Positions 33,478-42,409 of a stretch of 60,106 bases of DNA are shown here, piece after piece. The translations under genes were made by a program, and so were the position numbers. Position 1 is the stretch's first letter. The number at the start of each line of letters is the position of its first letter. Under the pieces are notes generated by a model. The model saw nothing but the letters and a program-made list of their open reading frames with translations, did no database searches and had not been told where the DNA came from. Source of the stretch: Nocardia sp. MH4 (GTDB taxonomy: Bacteria; Actinomycetota; Actinomycetes; Mycobacteriales; Mycobacteriaceae); contig NZ_LPNR01000084.1 of NCBI RefSeq assembly GCF_019266065.1, positions 1-60,106 of the forward strand, written 5' to 3'.

Positions 33478-33933
33478 ATGCCCGCAGACGACTTGGTCGA
33501 CACCGTCAACAGCGCCATCGAGGTGGCCGTGCCCGTGGCCGCGACCATGGGCGTCCGGGCGCTCGAGGTGCGGCGCGGTTACGCCGTCACCACCGTGCCG
33601 AGCGAGGGCAACGGCAATCACTTCGGCGCCATCTACGCGGGGGTACAGTTCACCGTCGCCGAGGTGCTCGGCGGTGCGATCACCGCGGGCAGTTTCGACA
33701 CCTCGGCGTTCTATCCGCTGGTGAAGTCGTTCGACATCTCGTTCCGGGCGATGGCCCGCAGCGATCTGCGCGCGGAGGCCACCCTGAGCGAGGACGAGAT
33801 CGCGCGCGTCAGCGCCGAGGCCGCGGCCAACGGCAAGGCCGATTTCGTGCTCGAGGCCGTCGTCACCGATGCCGCGGGCACCACGGTCGCCACCTCACGC
33901 GGGCTCTACCAGCTGCGAGCCTTCGGGCGCTGA
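33478..33933 (+). CDS. Hotdog-fold thioesterase-like protein (DUF4442/YiiD C-terminal type)
   Basis: 151 residues. The hotdog region includes NHFGAIYAGVQFTVAEVLGG, in which the helix after the HFG/IYAG turn is the family hallmark, and later KSFDISFRAMARSDLRAE. Such proteins hydrolyse or bind acyl-CoA thioesters. AAAGGA lies eight bases before the ATG. It is divergent from the AraC-like gene and followed 17 bases later by ynfA-like. Confidence 0.82.
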   Translation: MPADDLVDTVNSAIEVAVPVAATMGVRALEVRRGYAVTTVPSEGNGNHFGAIYAGVQFTVAEVLGGAITAGSFDTSAFYPLVKSFDISFRAMARSDLRAEATLSEDEIARVSAEAAANGKADFVLEAVVTDAAGTTVATSRGLYQLRAFGR

Positions 33934-33950
33934 ACTCGTAGGGTCGCGGC

Positions 33951-34289
33951 ATGACCGTGCTGCGCTCTGTCCTGCTGTTCCTGCTGGCCGCCGTCGCCGA
34001 GATCGGCGGCGCCTGGCTGATCTGGCAGGGTGTGCGCGAGCACCGGGGCGTGGCATGGATCGGCGCGGGCGTGCTGGCGCTCGGCTTGTACGGCTTCGTC
34101 GCGACCCTGCAACCCGACGCCCACTTCGGCCGCATCCTGGCGGCCTACGGCGGAGTGTTCGTCGCGGGATCGCTGCTGTGGGCGATGGCGCTGGACGGGT
34201 TCCGGCCCGACCGCTGGGATGTCCTCGGCGCGCTGGTCTGCCTGGTCGGGGTCGCCATCATCATGTACGTGCCGCGCGCGGCGAGCTAG
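33951..34289 (+). CDS. YnfA/UPF0060 family small membrane protein
   Basis: 112 residues, four membrane helices. [15 protein letters not shown] and [17 protein letters not shown] match the YnfA family, which resembles small multidrug-resistance transporters in topology. A function in export of toxic cations has been proposed but is not settled. It lies 17 bases after the thioesterase-like gene and may share its transcript. Confidence 0.9.
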   Translation: MTVLRSVLLFLLAAVAEIGGAWLIWQGVREHRGVAWIGAGVLALGLYGFVATLQPDAHFGRILAAYGGVFVAGSLLWAMALDGFRPDRWDVLGALVCLVGVAIIMYVPRAAS

Positions 34290-34388
34290 GCGTGTCCCCG
34301 CGGCCGACCAGGCCTGACTGCCGCCCGGCGCGGAATCGGTCGTAAGATCTGGCGGCACAACGTTTCGGCTCGGCGGAGGGGTGGCTCC

Positions 34389-35246
34389 ATGCAACCGGCA
34401 GGATCAGTGCAGCGGCCGCGCGTCGCGGGCTTTCCCGGCCCCGACATCGACGACGAACCCGACGTCTGGTCGGGCGCGGCGATCGACGACGACCGGATCA
34501 GAGCACTCGCCGTCGGCGCCTACTACGGGCGCAGCTGGGGCGCGTACTGCGACGGCGTCGCGTTCCTGCCCGAGGAGGACGACAGCACCTCGACCCGGCG
34601 CGAGACCGCGATCGAGGGCCTGCACGAATCGTGGGGCGTCGACAACGCCGACGACGCGCGCGACACCATCCGCAGGCTGCTCGCCGGCATGCACGCGCCG
34701 CTGTTCGAGCTGGTCCACCCGCTGGCGGTGGCCGCGGCCACCGAGGCCGGCCGGGTCGACCGCGCGGGCCTGGCCGACGAACATCGCGAATTCCTGCACA
34801 CGCTCTCGGGTTTCCGCGGCTACCGCGGCCCCGCCGGCATCGACCGCGACTACGACGCCTGGCTGCAGGCCATCAAACTCGGCATCACCGAGAGCCTGCC
34901 GACGCCGCTGCAGACCGACGCCACCGCCTGGGACCTGGCGCGGCTGGTCTTCATCGCCCGCGCCGCCTGCACCGCCGGGTATCTCACCGAGGACGAGGCC
35001 TGGGAACACATGCTGACCGGCCTGGATCGCGCCCGGCAGCACTACCGCAACTGGCGTCAGTTCGGCGACGGTTTCCTCACCGGCGCCATCTTCTGGGCCG
35101 CCGCGCAGGATCTCTCGGCCGCCAGGACCCAGATCGCCGAACGCCGGCGGATGATCGCCGGACTGCACCTGCGCCCGTCGAGCCCGTGGCGGCGGGTGGC
35201 CCTGCACCGGGGCGCGCCGGTGTTCAGCCCGGCATCGCCAGCATGA
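34389..35246 (+). CDS. DUF1266 domain protein
   Basis: 285 residues, soluble. The C-terminal half has the DUF1266 pattern: AWDLARLVFIARAACTAGYL, then DEAWEHMLTGLDRARQHY, then GDGFLTGAIFW. DUF1266 proteins (E. coli YbeU/YbeR type) are of unknown function, sometimes suspected in toxin or secretion contexts; nothing around this copy supports that. A GGAGG-like site precedes the ATG. The end overlaps the convergent gene by 23 bases. Confidence 0.82.
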   Translation: MQPAGSVQRPRVAGFPGPDIDDEPDVWSGAAIDDDRIRALAVGAYYGRSWGAYCDGVAFLPEEDDSTSTRRETAIEGLHESWGVDNADDARDTIRRLLAGMHAPLFELVHPLAVAAATEAGRVDRAGLADEHREFLHTLSGFRGYRGPAGIDRDYDAWLQAIKLGITESLPTPLQTDATAWDLARLVFIARAACTAGYLTEDEAWEHMLTGLDRARQHYRNWRQFGDGFLTGAIFWAAAQDLSAARTQIAERRRMIAGLHLRPSSPWRRVALHRGAPVFSPASPA

Positions 35247-36105
35247 TGCCCACGGCCTGACGCCGGAACGGATCGTCGGCGACCATCCCCAGCTTGCGCC
35301 GCTCCACCAGCAGCTGCCATTCACCGAACAGATCGGCCGAGGACGGCAGCGACGGCGAGATCGACCCGTCGACGTGCTCGATCTCGCAGGCCAGCCGCAG
35401 CGCCTCGGCCACCCGGCCGAAATCCTCGGGCTCCCAATCCAGGAAGTCCAGGTCGCTGCCCGCGCCCGACACGCGCAGCGTCACCACCTGTCCCGGCACG
35501 GTGCGCACCTCGGCGCCGGTGAGCACGGCGACCGGGAACTCGTAGATCGCCCACGCCGAGACGAACAGCAACCGCAGCGTGGTGATCGCGACCAGTCCCG
35601 GCGCACCCTCGTGCCCCGCCTGAGCCAGTTCGAGCACGTATTCGTCGGGGCGTGCGCAGCCGTGCAGGATGTCGATCTCGCGGACCGAGTTGCCCGCGAA
35701 GCGCATTCGGCCCGCCGCGGCCGAGACGTCCGGGCGCCGCGGACCGTTCGGGCCGGGAACCGGGCGCGGCGGCACGAGATTCGGGCGCGGCGGGAACACC
35801 CGGCGCAAACTGATCAGATCGCGTTCGACCGCCCTGATCAGCACCTGCGCCTGCTCGCGTAGCCCGGTCTCGAGGAACACCGGCACCGGATGCCGGTCGG
35901 TCGCCGACCCGTTGACGCGAAACTCCGACGACCGGAAGAACAGCAGCATCGCCAACTGCTCGTCGTCGGTCGTCGCGAGCGCGATCCGAGCCAGCTCGGC
36001 CACGCCGACATCGAGCGCGGCCTCGTTGTCGGCCCGCAGCGGTGTCGTCACCAGCCTGCCGTCCGCGTATCGCACCGCGACGCGCGCACCCCACACCTCG
36101 ATCAC
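35224..36105 (-). CDS. Hypothetical protein, bPH/GRAM-like C-terminal region
   Basis: 293 residues, no signal or membrane helix. The N-terminal region is alpha/beta, the middle is Pro/Arg-rich (about 125-150), and the C-terminal half contains a beta segment (GLVAITTLRLLFVSAWAIYE) that looks like a pleckstrin-homology/GRAM-type fold. I do not recognise the family with confidence. AGGAGG lies nine bases before the GTG at 36105; a longer reading from 36216 lacks a good site. It is divergent from the serine-hydrolase-like lipoprotein. Confidence 0.65.
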   Translation of the reverse strand: MIEVWGARVAVRYADGRLVTTPLRADNEAALDVGVAELARIALATTDDEQLAMLLFFRSSEFRVNGSATDRHPVPVFLETGLREQAQVLIRAVERDLISLRRVFPPRPNLVPPRPVPGPNGPRRPDVSAAAGRMRFAGNSVREIDILHGCARPDEYVLELAQAGHEGAPGLVAITTLRLLFVSAWAIYEFPVAVLTGAEVRTVPGQVVTLRVSGAGSDLDFLDWEPEDFGRVAEALRLACEIEHVDGSISPSLPSSADLFGEWQLLVERRKLGMVADDPFRRQAVGIMLAMPG

Positions 36106-36231
36106 AGCCACATCCCTCCTGGCCCGCCCCGCCTCGCAGGATCCTACCGATGGGCTGTCGCGGCGGAAGGGGGCGGCGTAGATTCGACTGCGCTGCTCGG
36201 GTGAGTTTTCTTCCACGAAGGGATCGCCGTC

Positions 36232-37398
36232 ATGAGCGTGTCACCCCGGTATCGGGGGCACCGCGGAGCGTCCGCGGTGCTCGCGTTCCTGCTCGTCCTG
36301 GCCGCCGCGGCGTGCGGGTCCGACAGCGATTCCGGGTCGTCGACCGCGCCGCCGGACAGTCCCGAGACCACGGCGATCACCGATATCGTGCGCGGCAAGG
36401 TGACCGAACTCGGTGTCAGTTCCGCCGTCTACGGCGTCTGGCGGGGTGAGGAACAGCTCGCGCTCGGCGCGTTCGGCGGCTCACCGCTGGGCGTCCCCGC
36501 GACCCCCGACATGAAAGTGCGCGTCGGCCAGCCGATGGAGCCGATGCTGTCGACCGTGCTGTGGCGCCTCGACGGCGACGGCGTGCTGAAAATGGACGAA
36601 CCGATCGCCCGCTGGCTGCCCGATTTCCCCCGCGCGGACAAGATCACCCCGCGCATGCTCGCCGACAGCACCTCCGGCATCGCCGACTACGTGACCGATC
36701 CGGAGTTCCTGAAGATCTTCGCCGAGAACCCGATCCGCGAGTGGACCGCGACTCAGCTGTTCGAACGCGCCAACGCCCGTCCACCGCTGTTCGAGCCCGG
36801 CACCGACTTCGGCTACGCGCACAGTGATCTCGTCGCCCTCGGCGAGGTCTTGCAGAACGCGACCGGCAAACCCCTGGGCGAGTTGATCGCCGAGCACATC
36901 CTCATCCCGCTCGGCATGCACAACAGCAAGGTCGTGTTGAATCCCGCGATCGACGAGCCGTACCTGCACGGGTACACCAACGAACGAAACGGCTTCGAGG
37001 ACTCCACCTTCTGGAACCCGACCGCCTTCCTGCACAGCGGCAACATGAACGCCCCCGTCGCCGACATCGGCCGCTGGGTCCGCGCCCTGGCCACCGGCGA
37101 ACGCCTCACCCCCGACCAGTTCCAGCAGATGATGGGCCCCTCCACCGCGGGCCTCGGCCCGTTCACCCCCGAGAAGTACTTCGCCTTCGGCGTGGTCCAC
37201 CTCGCCGACTGGCTCTACATGAACCCCGCCTACGGCGGCTACGACGGCATCGCCCTCCACGACACCAAGACCCAGACCACGATCATCGTCTACACCACCC
37301 ACGGCCCCACCTCCCCCGCCACCAACAACGCCATCCCCATCGGCGCCGCACTGGCCACCCACCTCGTCCCCGACCGCCCACCCGCGATTCCCGGATGA
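36232..37398 (+). CDS. Serine hydrolase/beta-lactamase-fold lipoprotein lacking the SxxK motif
   Basis: 388 residues. The signal peptide ends in the lipobox AAAAC (C28). The rest follows the class C beta-lactamase/DD-peptidase-like serine hydrolase fold: LKMDEPIARWLPDF, ADSTSGIADY, FEPGTDFGYAHSDLVALGE and a C-terminal YGGYDG. At the place of the catalytic SxxK (normally like IGSVTKT) the sequence is VGQPMEP, so Ser and Lys are replaced by Q100 and E103, and the YxN motif reads YAH (195-197). It is probably a catalytically inactive, ligand-binding homologue. It is translationally coupled to the next gene (ATGA overlap). Confidence 0.8.
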   Translation: MSVSPRYRGHRGASAVLAFLLVLAAAACGSDSDSGSSTAPPDSPETTAITDIVRGKVTELGVSSAVYGVWRGEEQLALGAFGGSPLGVPATPDMKVRVGQPMEPMLSTVLWRLDGDGVLKMDEPIARWLPDFPRADKITPRMLADSTSGIADYVTDPEFLKIFAENPIREWTATQLFERANARPPLFEPGTDFGYAHSDLVALGEVLQNATGKPLGELIAEHILIPLGMHNSKVVLNPAIDEPYLHGYTNERNGFEDSTFWNPTAFLHSGNMNAPVADIGRWVRALATGERLTPDQFQQMMGPSTAGLGPFTPEKYFAFGVVHLADWLYMNPAYGGYDGIALHDTKTQTTIIVYTTHGPTSPATNNAIPIGAALATHLVPDRPPAIPG

Positions 37399-37721
37399 CC
37401 ACCTCGCGCTCAGCCACCGATCCGGACGAACCTCGGGGCGATCACCGTCCCACACCGGCGGACGGGCCGTTCACTCTGAACATCGACGACGAGATCTTCA
37501 CTGTCACGATCTCGCCGGACGGTCGCTCGGGTTATGCCTGGGACTCCGGCCCTAACCCCGGCTACGGATTCGACGGCTTCGCACCGCGGTCCACCCACCC
37601 GCCCGACGGCTATCGGCCGAGTGCCGAGCCGATCCGGTTCCCGACGATCGAGGAGCACCGCCGGTCCATCCGCACTTTCCTCGACCAGGTCGACCCATCG
37701 ACCGGCTACATCGAAGAATGA
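37395..37721 (+). CDS. Small hypothetical protein coupled to the serine-hydrolase homologue
   Basis: 108 residues, cytoplasmic by sequence, acidic and rich in Pro and Gly. A short beta-rich stretch (FTLNIDDEIFTVTISPDG) and a C-terminal helix (TIEEHRRSIRTFLDQVD) are visible. No family recognised. The start codon overlaps the preceding stop (ATGA), so the two proteins are made together and may act together. Confidence 0.6.
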   Translation: MTTSRSATDPDEPRGDHRPTPADGPFTLNIDDEIFTVTISPDGRSGYAWDSGPNPGYGFDGFAPRSTHPPDGYRPSAEPIRFPTIEEHRRSIRTFLDQVDPSTGYIEE

Positions 37722-37798
37722 GCCGAGTCCCACCGAGGAACGGCGGGCGTTGCGCGGCCGGGGATTCGAAGATCACCCGGAGGTGGCAGGCTGTGCTG

Positions 37799-38011
37799 AT
37801 GGCCGACGAACTAGAACCCGCCACCGAACACTCCGGTGGCGAAGCAACCGAGTCGCAGGAAGATGCGACCAAGCGGAAGTTCCGCGAAGCACTCGAGCGA
37901 AAGAACGGAAAGGCCGGCGTCGGCGGGGCCGCGCACAACGCCGCCAAGGTCCGCGGCACCCAGTCCGCGGCAGGTGGCAAGCGCACCTTCCGCCGCCGCG
38001 CGGGCGGCTAG
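37799..38011 (+). CDS. DUF5302 small basic protein
   Basis: 70 residues. The charged helix DATKRKFREALERKNG and the basic C-terminus ending KRTFRRRAGG match DUF5302, a small protein family of actinobacteria with no known function. The start may be the ATG at 37799 or a GTG two codons earlier (37793), which has GGAGG nine bases upstream. A bidirectional terminator follows, shared with tmRNA. Confidence 0.8.
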   Translation: MADELEPATEHSGGEATESQEDATKRKFREALERKNGKAGVGGAAHNAAKVRGTQSAAGGKRTFRRRAGG

Positions 38012-38024
38012 CCGATACGACAAA

Positions 38025-38053
38025 GCCCCTCACCTGGATTCCAGGTGAGGGGC
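38025..38053. terminator. Bidirectional terminator between DUF5302 and tmRNA
   Basis: Perfect 13-bp arms (GCCCCTCACCTGG at 38025-38037 and complement at 38041-38053) with a 3-base loop, 14 bases after the DUF5302 stop and 7 bases after the tmRNA 3' end. Confidence 0.85.
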
Positions 38054-38059
38054 CTCGAG

Positions 38060-38428
38060 TGGAGCTGCCGGGAATCGAACCCGGGTCCTCCGCCGCGTCT
38101 TCAGGGCTTCTCCGTGTGCAGTTCGCTAGGTCTCTGCTCGGATCTCCGAGTCTCGCGAACAAGCCCGGATGACGATCCCAGTCGCTGTTGGATGTCCCGT
38201 CCGACTCCGCGACCGAGCCGAACGGTAATTCCCTCTAGCTGATGCCAGGGTCCGGGTCGAGGGACGAACCCGGTCTGACAGAGACGACCTGCTACTTAGG
38301 CAGCGAGGGCGTACTCGCGCTGATTGGAATCGGCGCTTAATTGGTTGCAACGACGCTTACGGTGGTCTCTTGCCTGCACCGACACGCTTCCCCTGAATCA
38401 ACGTACGCAGTCGAAACCGTTCAGCCCC
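38060..38428 (-). ncRNA. ssrA: Transfer-messenger RNA (tmRNA, 10Sa RNA)
   Basis: 369 bases on the minus strand. The 5' end GGGGCTGAACGGTTTCGACT and the 3' end with TTCGATT and CAGCTCCA are tRNA-Ala-like, with CCA not encoded. The tag reading frame at 38334-38296 gives ADSNQREYALAA followed by TAA, close to the Mycobacterium tag (ADSHQRDYALAA). It rescues stalled ribosomes and marks their products for proteolysis. Its partner SmpB is encoded 2.4 kb away on the same strand. A small hairpin lies in the leader just upstream of the 5' end (about 38436-38452). Confidence 0.96.
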
Positions 38429-38653
38429 GTACGTGCCCGCACCGTGCGGGCTAGTCATGTTAACACTGCCGTCGCCGGGAATCTTCCCGATATTTCTGCC
38501 AGCGCGCGGTGTCGCCGATGTGACTCGTCAGCGAACCACACTTATTCGCACCGCCGATCCGGGGAGATGCGCCGGTCGACCGGGGTACTGTTCTCGATCG
38601 GCTGGACCGGGACGCGCGAGATCCCGTGTGCGGCTGGAACAAGGAGTTACCTC

Positions 38654-39946
38654 ATGGCATTCACCAGCCGGCTGCGCCGGTCGGCCGCCGTGCCCGTCGT
38701 GGCCGGCCTCCTCCTCGCCGCGGCGTGCTCCGCCGGCGATTCGACCGCCGGGCCGGGAGTCACCAGCGCACCGTGTCCCGGATCGACGCACAAGGACCGC
38801 GGGTGCATCTATCTCGGCGTCCTGTCGGACCTGGCGAACGGCCCGTTCTCCGCCCTCGGCTCGTCGATGAACGAGGGCCAGCTGGCGTTCTGGAACCAGG
38901 TGAACCAGGCGGGCGGCATCGGCGGCTACGACATCGACATCACCACCAACGCCCGCAATACCTCCCTCGACCCACGCACGCATCGCACCGCCTACGCCGA
39001 GATCGAGCCGCACGTGCTCGCGTTGGCGATGAGCTTCGGCACCGCCCAGACCATCGCGATGCTCAATCAGATGGACACCGACGACATGGTCAGCGTGGCG
39101 GCCACCCAGTGGTCGGGCTGGAACTATCGCAGCGCCGACCGCAATCTGGTGCTCAGCGCGGGCTATTCCTACTGCACGGAGGCGGTGACCGGCCTGGACT
39201 GGTTCACCCGCACCCACTACGCCCCGCGCAATATCGCCATCGTCGCCTACCGCGGCAATTACGGCGGCGACTACGCCAGCGGCGCGCTGAAGTGGGCGGT
39301 CGCCAACGGTGCCACCATCGCCGACCGGGTCGACACCGGCCCCAACGGCGAAGTCGGCAACCAGGACGGACCGGTCGAGGAGGTCCTGGCCGCCGATCCC
39401 GACCTGGTCCTGCTGGCCACCGGTCCCGCCGAGACCGCGGAGATCGTCGGCAAGCTGGTGAAGTCGGGCTACACCGGCCGCTTCCTCGGCTCGCTGCCGA
39501 CCTGGAACGCCGCGCTGTTGCAGACCGCCGCGGCCCCCGCGCTGACGGCGCTCTACAACTACACGACCCCGGTCGACAGCTGGAACGGCGACAGCGTCGG
39601 CGCCCGGCACGCCCGCGCCGCCGTCGATCGCGCACCGGCGAACTTCGGCTACTCGCTGGGCTGGGCGATCTCCTATCCGCTCAAGGCCCTGCTCATCGCC
39701 GCGGCCGAAGAGGGCGAGCTGACCCGGGCCGGGTTGCGCCGCACGATCGAGGACCTGCGCCCCGATGGCGAGGGCATGGTCGTCATCCATCCGGCGGGCG
39801 CGGTCCAACCCGATCTGAGCGGTGAGTGGACCTCGGTGTTCGAACCGGACAAGGCCGCGCCGATGGGCGCCAGGGCGATCGAGGTCGGCTATCAGGGCGA
39901 GACCCTGGGCAAGCTGGACCTGCACGAGCCCTGCACCCGGCTGTAG
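38654..39946 (+). CDS. ABC-type substrate-binding lipoprotein (Leu/Ile/Val-binding fold)
   Basis: 430 residues. Signal peptide with lipobox LLAAAC, so membrane-anchored outside. The periplasmic-binding type 1 fold (LivJ-like) is recognised from IYLGVLSDLANGPFSALG, QVNQAGGIGGYDIDI, and VAYRGNYGGDYASGALKW. Such proteins bind amino acids, amides or small carboxylates for ABC transport or sensing. No permease or ATPase gene is adjacent, so it is an orphan binding protein. AAGGAG lies eight bases before the ATG. Confidence 0.85.
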   Translation: MAFTSRLRRSAAVPVVAGLLLAAACSAGDSTAGPGVTSAPCPGSTHKDRGCIYLGVLSDLANGPFSALGSSMNEGQLAFWNQVNQAGGIGGYDIDITTNARNTSLDPRTHRTAYAEIEPHVLALAMSFGTAQTIAMLNQMDTDDMVSVAATQWSGWNYRSADRNLVLSAGYSYCTEAVTGLDWFTRTHYAPRNIAIVAYRGNYGGDYASGALKWAVANGATIADRVDTGPNGEVGNQDGPVEEVLAADPDLVLLATGPAETAEIVGKLVKSGYTGRFLGSLPTWNAALLQTAAAPALTALYNYTTPVDSWNGDSVGARHARAAVDRAPANFGYSLGWAISYPLKALLIAAAEEGELTRAGLRRTIEDLRPDGEGMVVIHPAGAVQPDLSGEWTSVFEPDKAAPMGARAIEVGYQGETLGKLDLHEPCTRL

Positions 39947-39951
39947 TGGCC

Positions 39952-40815
39952 TCAGCTCGCGGCGATCATGGCGACCGCCGCGAGCGCGAGCACCATGCCC
40001 ACCTTCTGCGTCCCGCTGATCCGTTCGCCGAGCAGCACCATCGCCAGCAGCACGGTCGCGGCCGGATACAGCGAGCCGATCACGCTGACCACCGACAGCA
40101 GCGACCCGTGGAAGGCGTACAGCAGCGCCGCGTTGGCGATCACATCGAGGACGCCGACCGCCAGCGCCAGCCGCAAGGGTTCCCCGCGCAGGCCGCGGAA
40201 CTGGCCCGCGGCCAGCGCGGAGGTCCACACGACGGCCGTCGCGGCGGCGCGCTGACCGAGCAATGGCCACAGCCCGGCGCTCGCGCTGGTCTCGTGCAGG
40301 AAGAAGAACGCGAAGCCGAACGCGGCGCCCGAGCCGACGGTGAGCAGCGCGACCCGACGGGTGAAACGCAGTTCCCGGCCGCCGATGATCTCCTCGGTCG
40401 TCTCGTCCGGCGCTTCCCGGCTGACCAGCACCACCGCGACCAGCGCGAGCGCGATTCCCGCGATCGCGGCGGGCCCCGGTCGCTCGCCGAGGAAGAACCC
40501 GGCGATCACCGGGATGCCGGCGACCAGCACCGCGGTCACCGGCGACACCACCGACATCGGACCGTCGGCGAGCGCGGCGTAGAACCACCACACCGCCAGT
40601 CCGCTGGCCACGCCCGCGGCCAGGCCCCACAGCATCGATGCCGCGTCCGCGTGCCCACCGACCAGCGGCGCGATCAGCAGGACCAGCAGCACCGACCACG
40701 GGTAGGACACGACGACCACCCGCAACGCGGTGACCCGCCGGGCGGCGATCCCGCCGAAGAAATCGCTGACTCCGTACCCCGCCGCCGCCACGAGGGCGAG
40801 CAGGACGGAGATCAA
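39952..40815 (-). CDS. EamA/DMT-superfamily transporter
   Basis: 287 residues, ten hydrophobic helices as two EamA repeats ([20 protein letters not shown] in the first, [20 protein letters not shown] in the second). These transporters export metabolites or amino acids. The TTG start overlaps the smpB stop by four bases (TTGA), so it is coupled to smpB; no closer ATG gives the first helix. Its end lies 5 bases from the end of the convergent binding-protein gene. Confidence 0.85.
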   Translation of the reverse strand: MISVLLALVAAAGYGVSDFFGGIAARRVTALRVVVVSYPWSVLLVLLIAPLVGGHADAASMLWGLAAGVASGLAVWWFYAALADGPMSVVSPVTAVLVAGIPVIAGFFLGERPGPAAIAGIALALVAVVLVSREAPDETTEEIIGGRELRFTRRVALLTVGSGAAFGFAFFFLHETSASAGLWPLLGQRAAATAVVWTSALAAGQFRGLRGEPLRLALAVGVLDVIANAALLYAFHGSLLSVVSVIGSLYPAATVLLAMVLLGERISGTQKVGMVLALAAVAMIAAS

Positions 40816-41285
40816 CGCATGCCTTTGACCCGCCGACCGATCTCGCGCGTGACCTCACGCTCGGCCTGCCTGCGGGCGAGGTCCTGACGCTTGTCGTAGT
40901 CCTGCTTGCCCTTGGCGAGCGCGAGCTCGACCTTCACCTTGCCGTCGGAGAAGTACATCGACAGCGGCACCAGCGTCTGGTTGCCCTCCCTGGACTTGCC
41001 GACCAGGTGCTCGATCTCGCGCTTGTGCAGCAGCAGCTTGCGGGTGCGCCGCGGCGAATGGTTGGTCCACGTGCCGTGGCTGAACTCCGGAATGTGCAGG
41101 CCGCGCAGCCAGACCTCGCCGTTGTCGACGGTCGCGAAGGCGTCGACGAGAGACGCCTTGCCTTCGCGCAAGCTCTTGACTTCGGTGCCGACCAGCGCGA
41201 TCCCCGCCTCATAGGTGTCGAGGATCGTGTAGTTGTGCCGCGCCCGGCGGTTGGTCGCGATGACCTTCCTGCCCTTTTCCTTCAT
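40812..41285 (-). CDS. smpB: SsrA-binding protein
   Basis: 157 residues. SmpB delivers tmRNA to stalled ribosomes. The conserved [10 protein letters not shown] and [15 protein letters not shown] at the N-terminus, [10 protein letters not shown] in the middle, and the basic C-terminal tail ([20 protein letters not shown]) are intact. The ATG at 41285 begins MKEKGRK; a TTG three codons upstream is possible. The ssrA gene lies 2.4 kb away, separated by a transporter and a binding-protein gene. Confidence 0.95.
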   Translation of the reverse strand: MKEKGRKVIATNRRARHNYTILDTYEAGIALVGTEVKSLREGKASLVDAFATVDNGEVWLRGLHIPEFSHGTWTNHSPRRTRKLLLHKREIEHLVGKSREGNQTLVPLSMYFSDGKVKVELALAKGKQDYDKRQDLARRQAEREVTREIGRRVKGMR

Positions 41286-41340
41286 AACGGTCAACTCTAA
41301 GTGACCGCGCCAGCCGTTTATTCCAAGGTCCGTCCCACCC

Positions 41341-42285
41341 TCAGCTCGCCGCGCGCTCGAGGGCGCGGGCCAGGGCTCGGTCGCGTTGTTCCTCGAATCG
41401 GGTCGCCTTGGCCTCGAGGTCGAGCAGGTAGGCGTGCAGCTCGTCGCGGGCGCGTTCGCCCTCGTCGCCGAGATCGGTGCGGTCGAAGACCTTCCAGGTG
41501 CGCAGCACCGGCTCGAGCACGACGTCGAGGTGCTGGCGCAGGTCGTAGACGCCGTGCTTGGCCAGCATGACCGCGTTGCGACGGAAGTTCGGCTGGTTGA
41601 GGCCGGGCATCTGGAAGCGCACGACGACGTCGGTGATGGCGCGCATCGTCGCGTCGGGGGTGAGGTCGAGGGCGGCCGCGCACAGCTTGCGGTAGAAGAT
41701 CATGTGCAGGTTCTCGTCGGTCGCGATGCGCGCGAGCATGCGGTCGGCGATCGGGTCGTCGCACAGCCTGCCGGTGTTGCGGTGGCTGATCCTGGTCGCC
41801 AGTTCCTGAAAGGTGACGTAGGCGACGCCCTTGAGGAACTGCGAACCCTTCTCCGGCTTGGCGATGCCGGCGGTCATGTGCGCCATCCTGGCTTCCTCGA
41901 GCGCGACCGGGTCGACCGCGCGGGTCACCACCAGGTAGTCGCGCATGACGATGCCGTGGCGGTTCTCCTCGGCGGTCCAGCGCCCGACCCAGGTGCCCCA
42001 GGCGTTGTCGAAGCCGAAGGTGTCGGCGAGCTCGCGGTGGTAGGAGGGCAGGTTGTCCTCGGTGAGCAGGTTGGTGATCATGGCCGCCTTGGCCACCTCG
42101 CTGAGTCGCGACTGCTCCGGGTCCCAGTCGATCCCACCCATCGCGGCGAAGTTGCGGCCCTCGTCCCACGGCACGTAGTCGTGCGGGTGCCAGTCCTTGG
42201 CCTTGGCCAAGTGGTCGTTCAGGTTCGCTTCGGCGGTCGGTTCGAGCTCGGCCAGGATGTCGCTGTCGGAGAGCTGGAGCGTCAA
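41341..42285 (-). CDS. Soluble diiron acyl-ACP desaturase (DesA1/DesA2-like)
   Basis: 314 residues. The two diiron motifs, EENRHG in the first half and DENLHMIFY in the second, and [10 protein letters not shown] identify the stearoyl-ACP-type desaturase family, which in mycobacteria acts in mycolic-acid and unsaturated fatty-acid synthesis. The TTG at 42285 has GAGGTG about five bases upstream and gives the normal N-terminus ([13 protein letters not shown]); an ATG-led extension from 42378 is unlikely. Confidence 0.9.
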   Translation of the reverse strand: MTLQLSDSDILAELEPTAEANLNDHLAKAKDWHPHDYVPWDEGRNFAAMGGIDWDPEQSRLSEVAKAAMITNLLTEDNLPSYHRELADTFGFDNAWGTWVGRWTAEENRHGIVMRDYLVVTRAVDPVALEEARMAHMTAGIAKPEKGSQFLKGVAYVTFQELATRISHRNTGRLCDDPIADRMLARIATDENLHMIFYRKLCAAALDLTPDATMRAITDVVVRFQMPGLNQPNFRRNAVMLAKHGVYDLRQHLDVVLEPVLRTWKVFDRTDLGDEGERARDELHAYLLDLEAKATRFEEQRDRALARALERAAS

Positions 42286-42409
42286 GATGTCACCTCGGAG
42301 TTGGCGGGCGGGAAAGGCGGACCCCCTGCGCCCACCATGCTGTGTGGACGCGTCCGCGGCGGTCACATGACGAAACACTGTGTTCGCTCACAGGAACCGA
42401 CCGTCCGGG

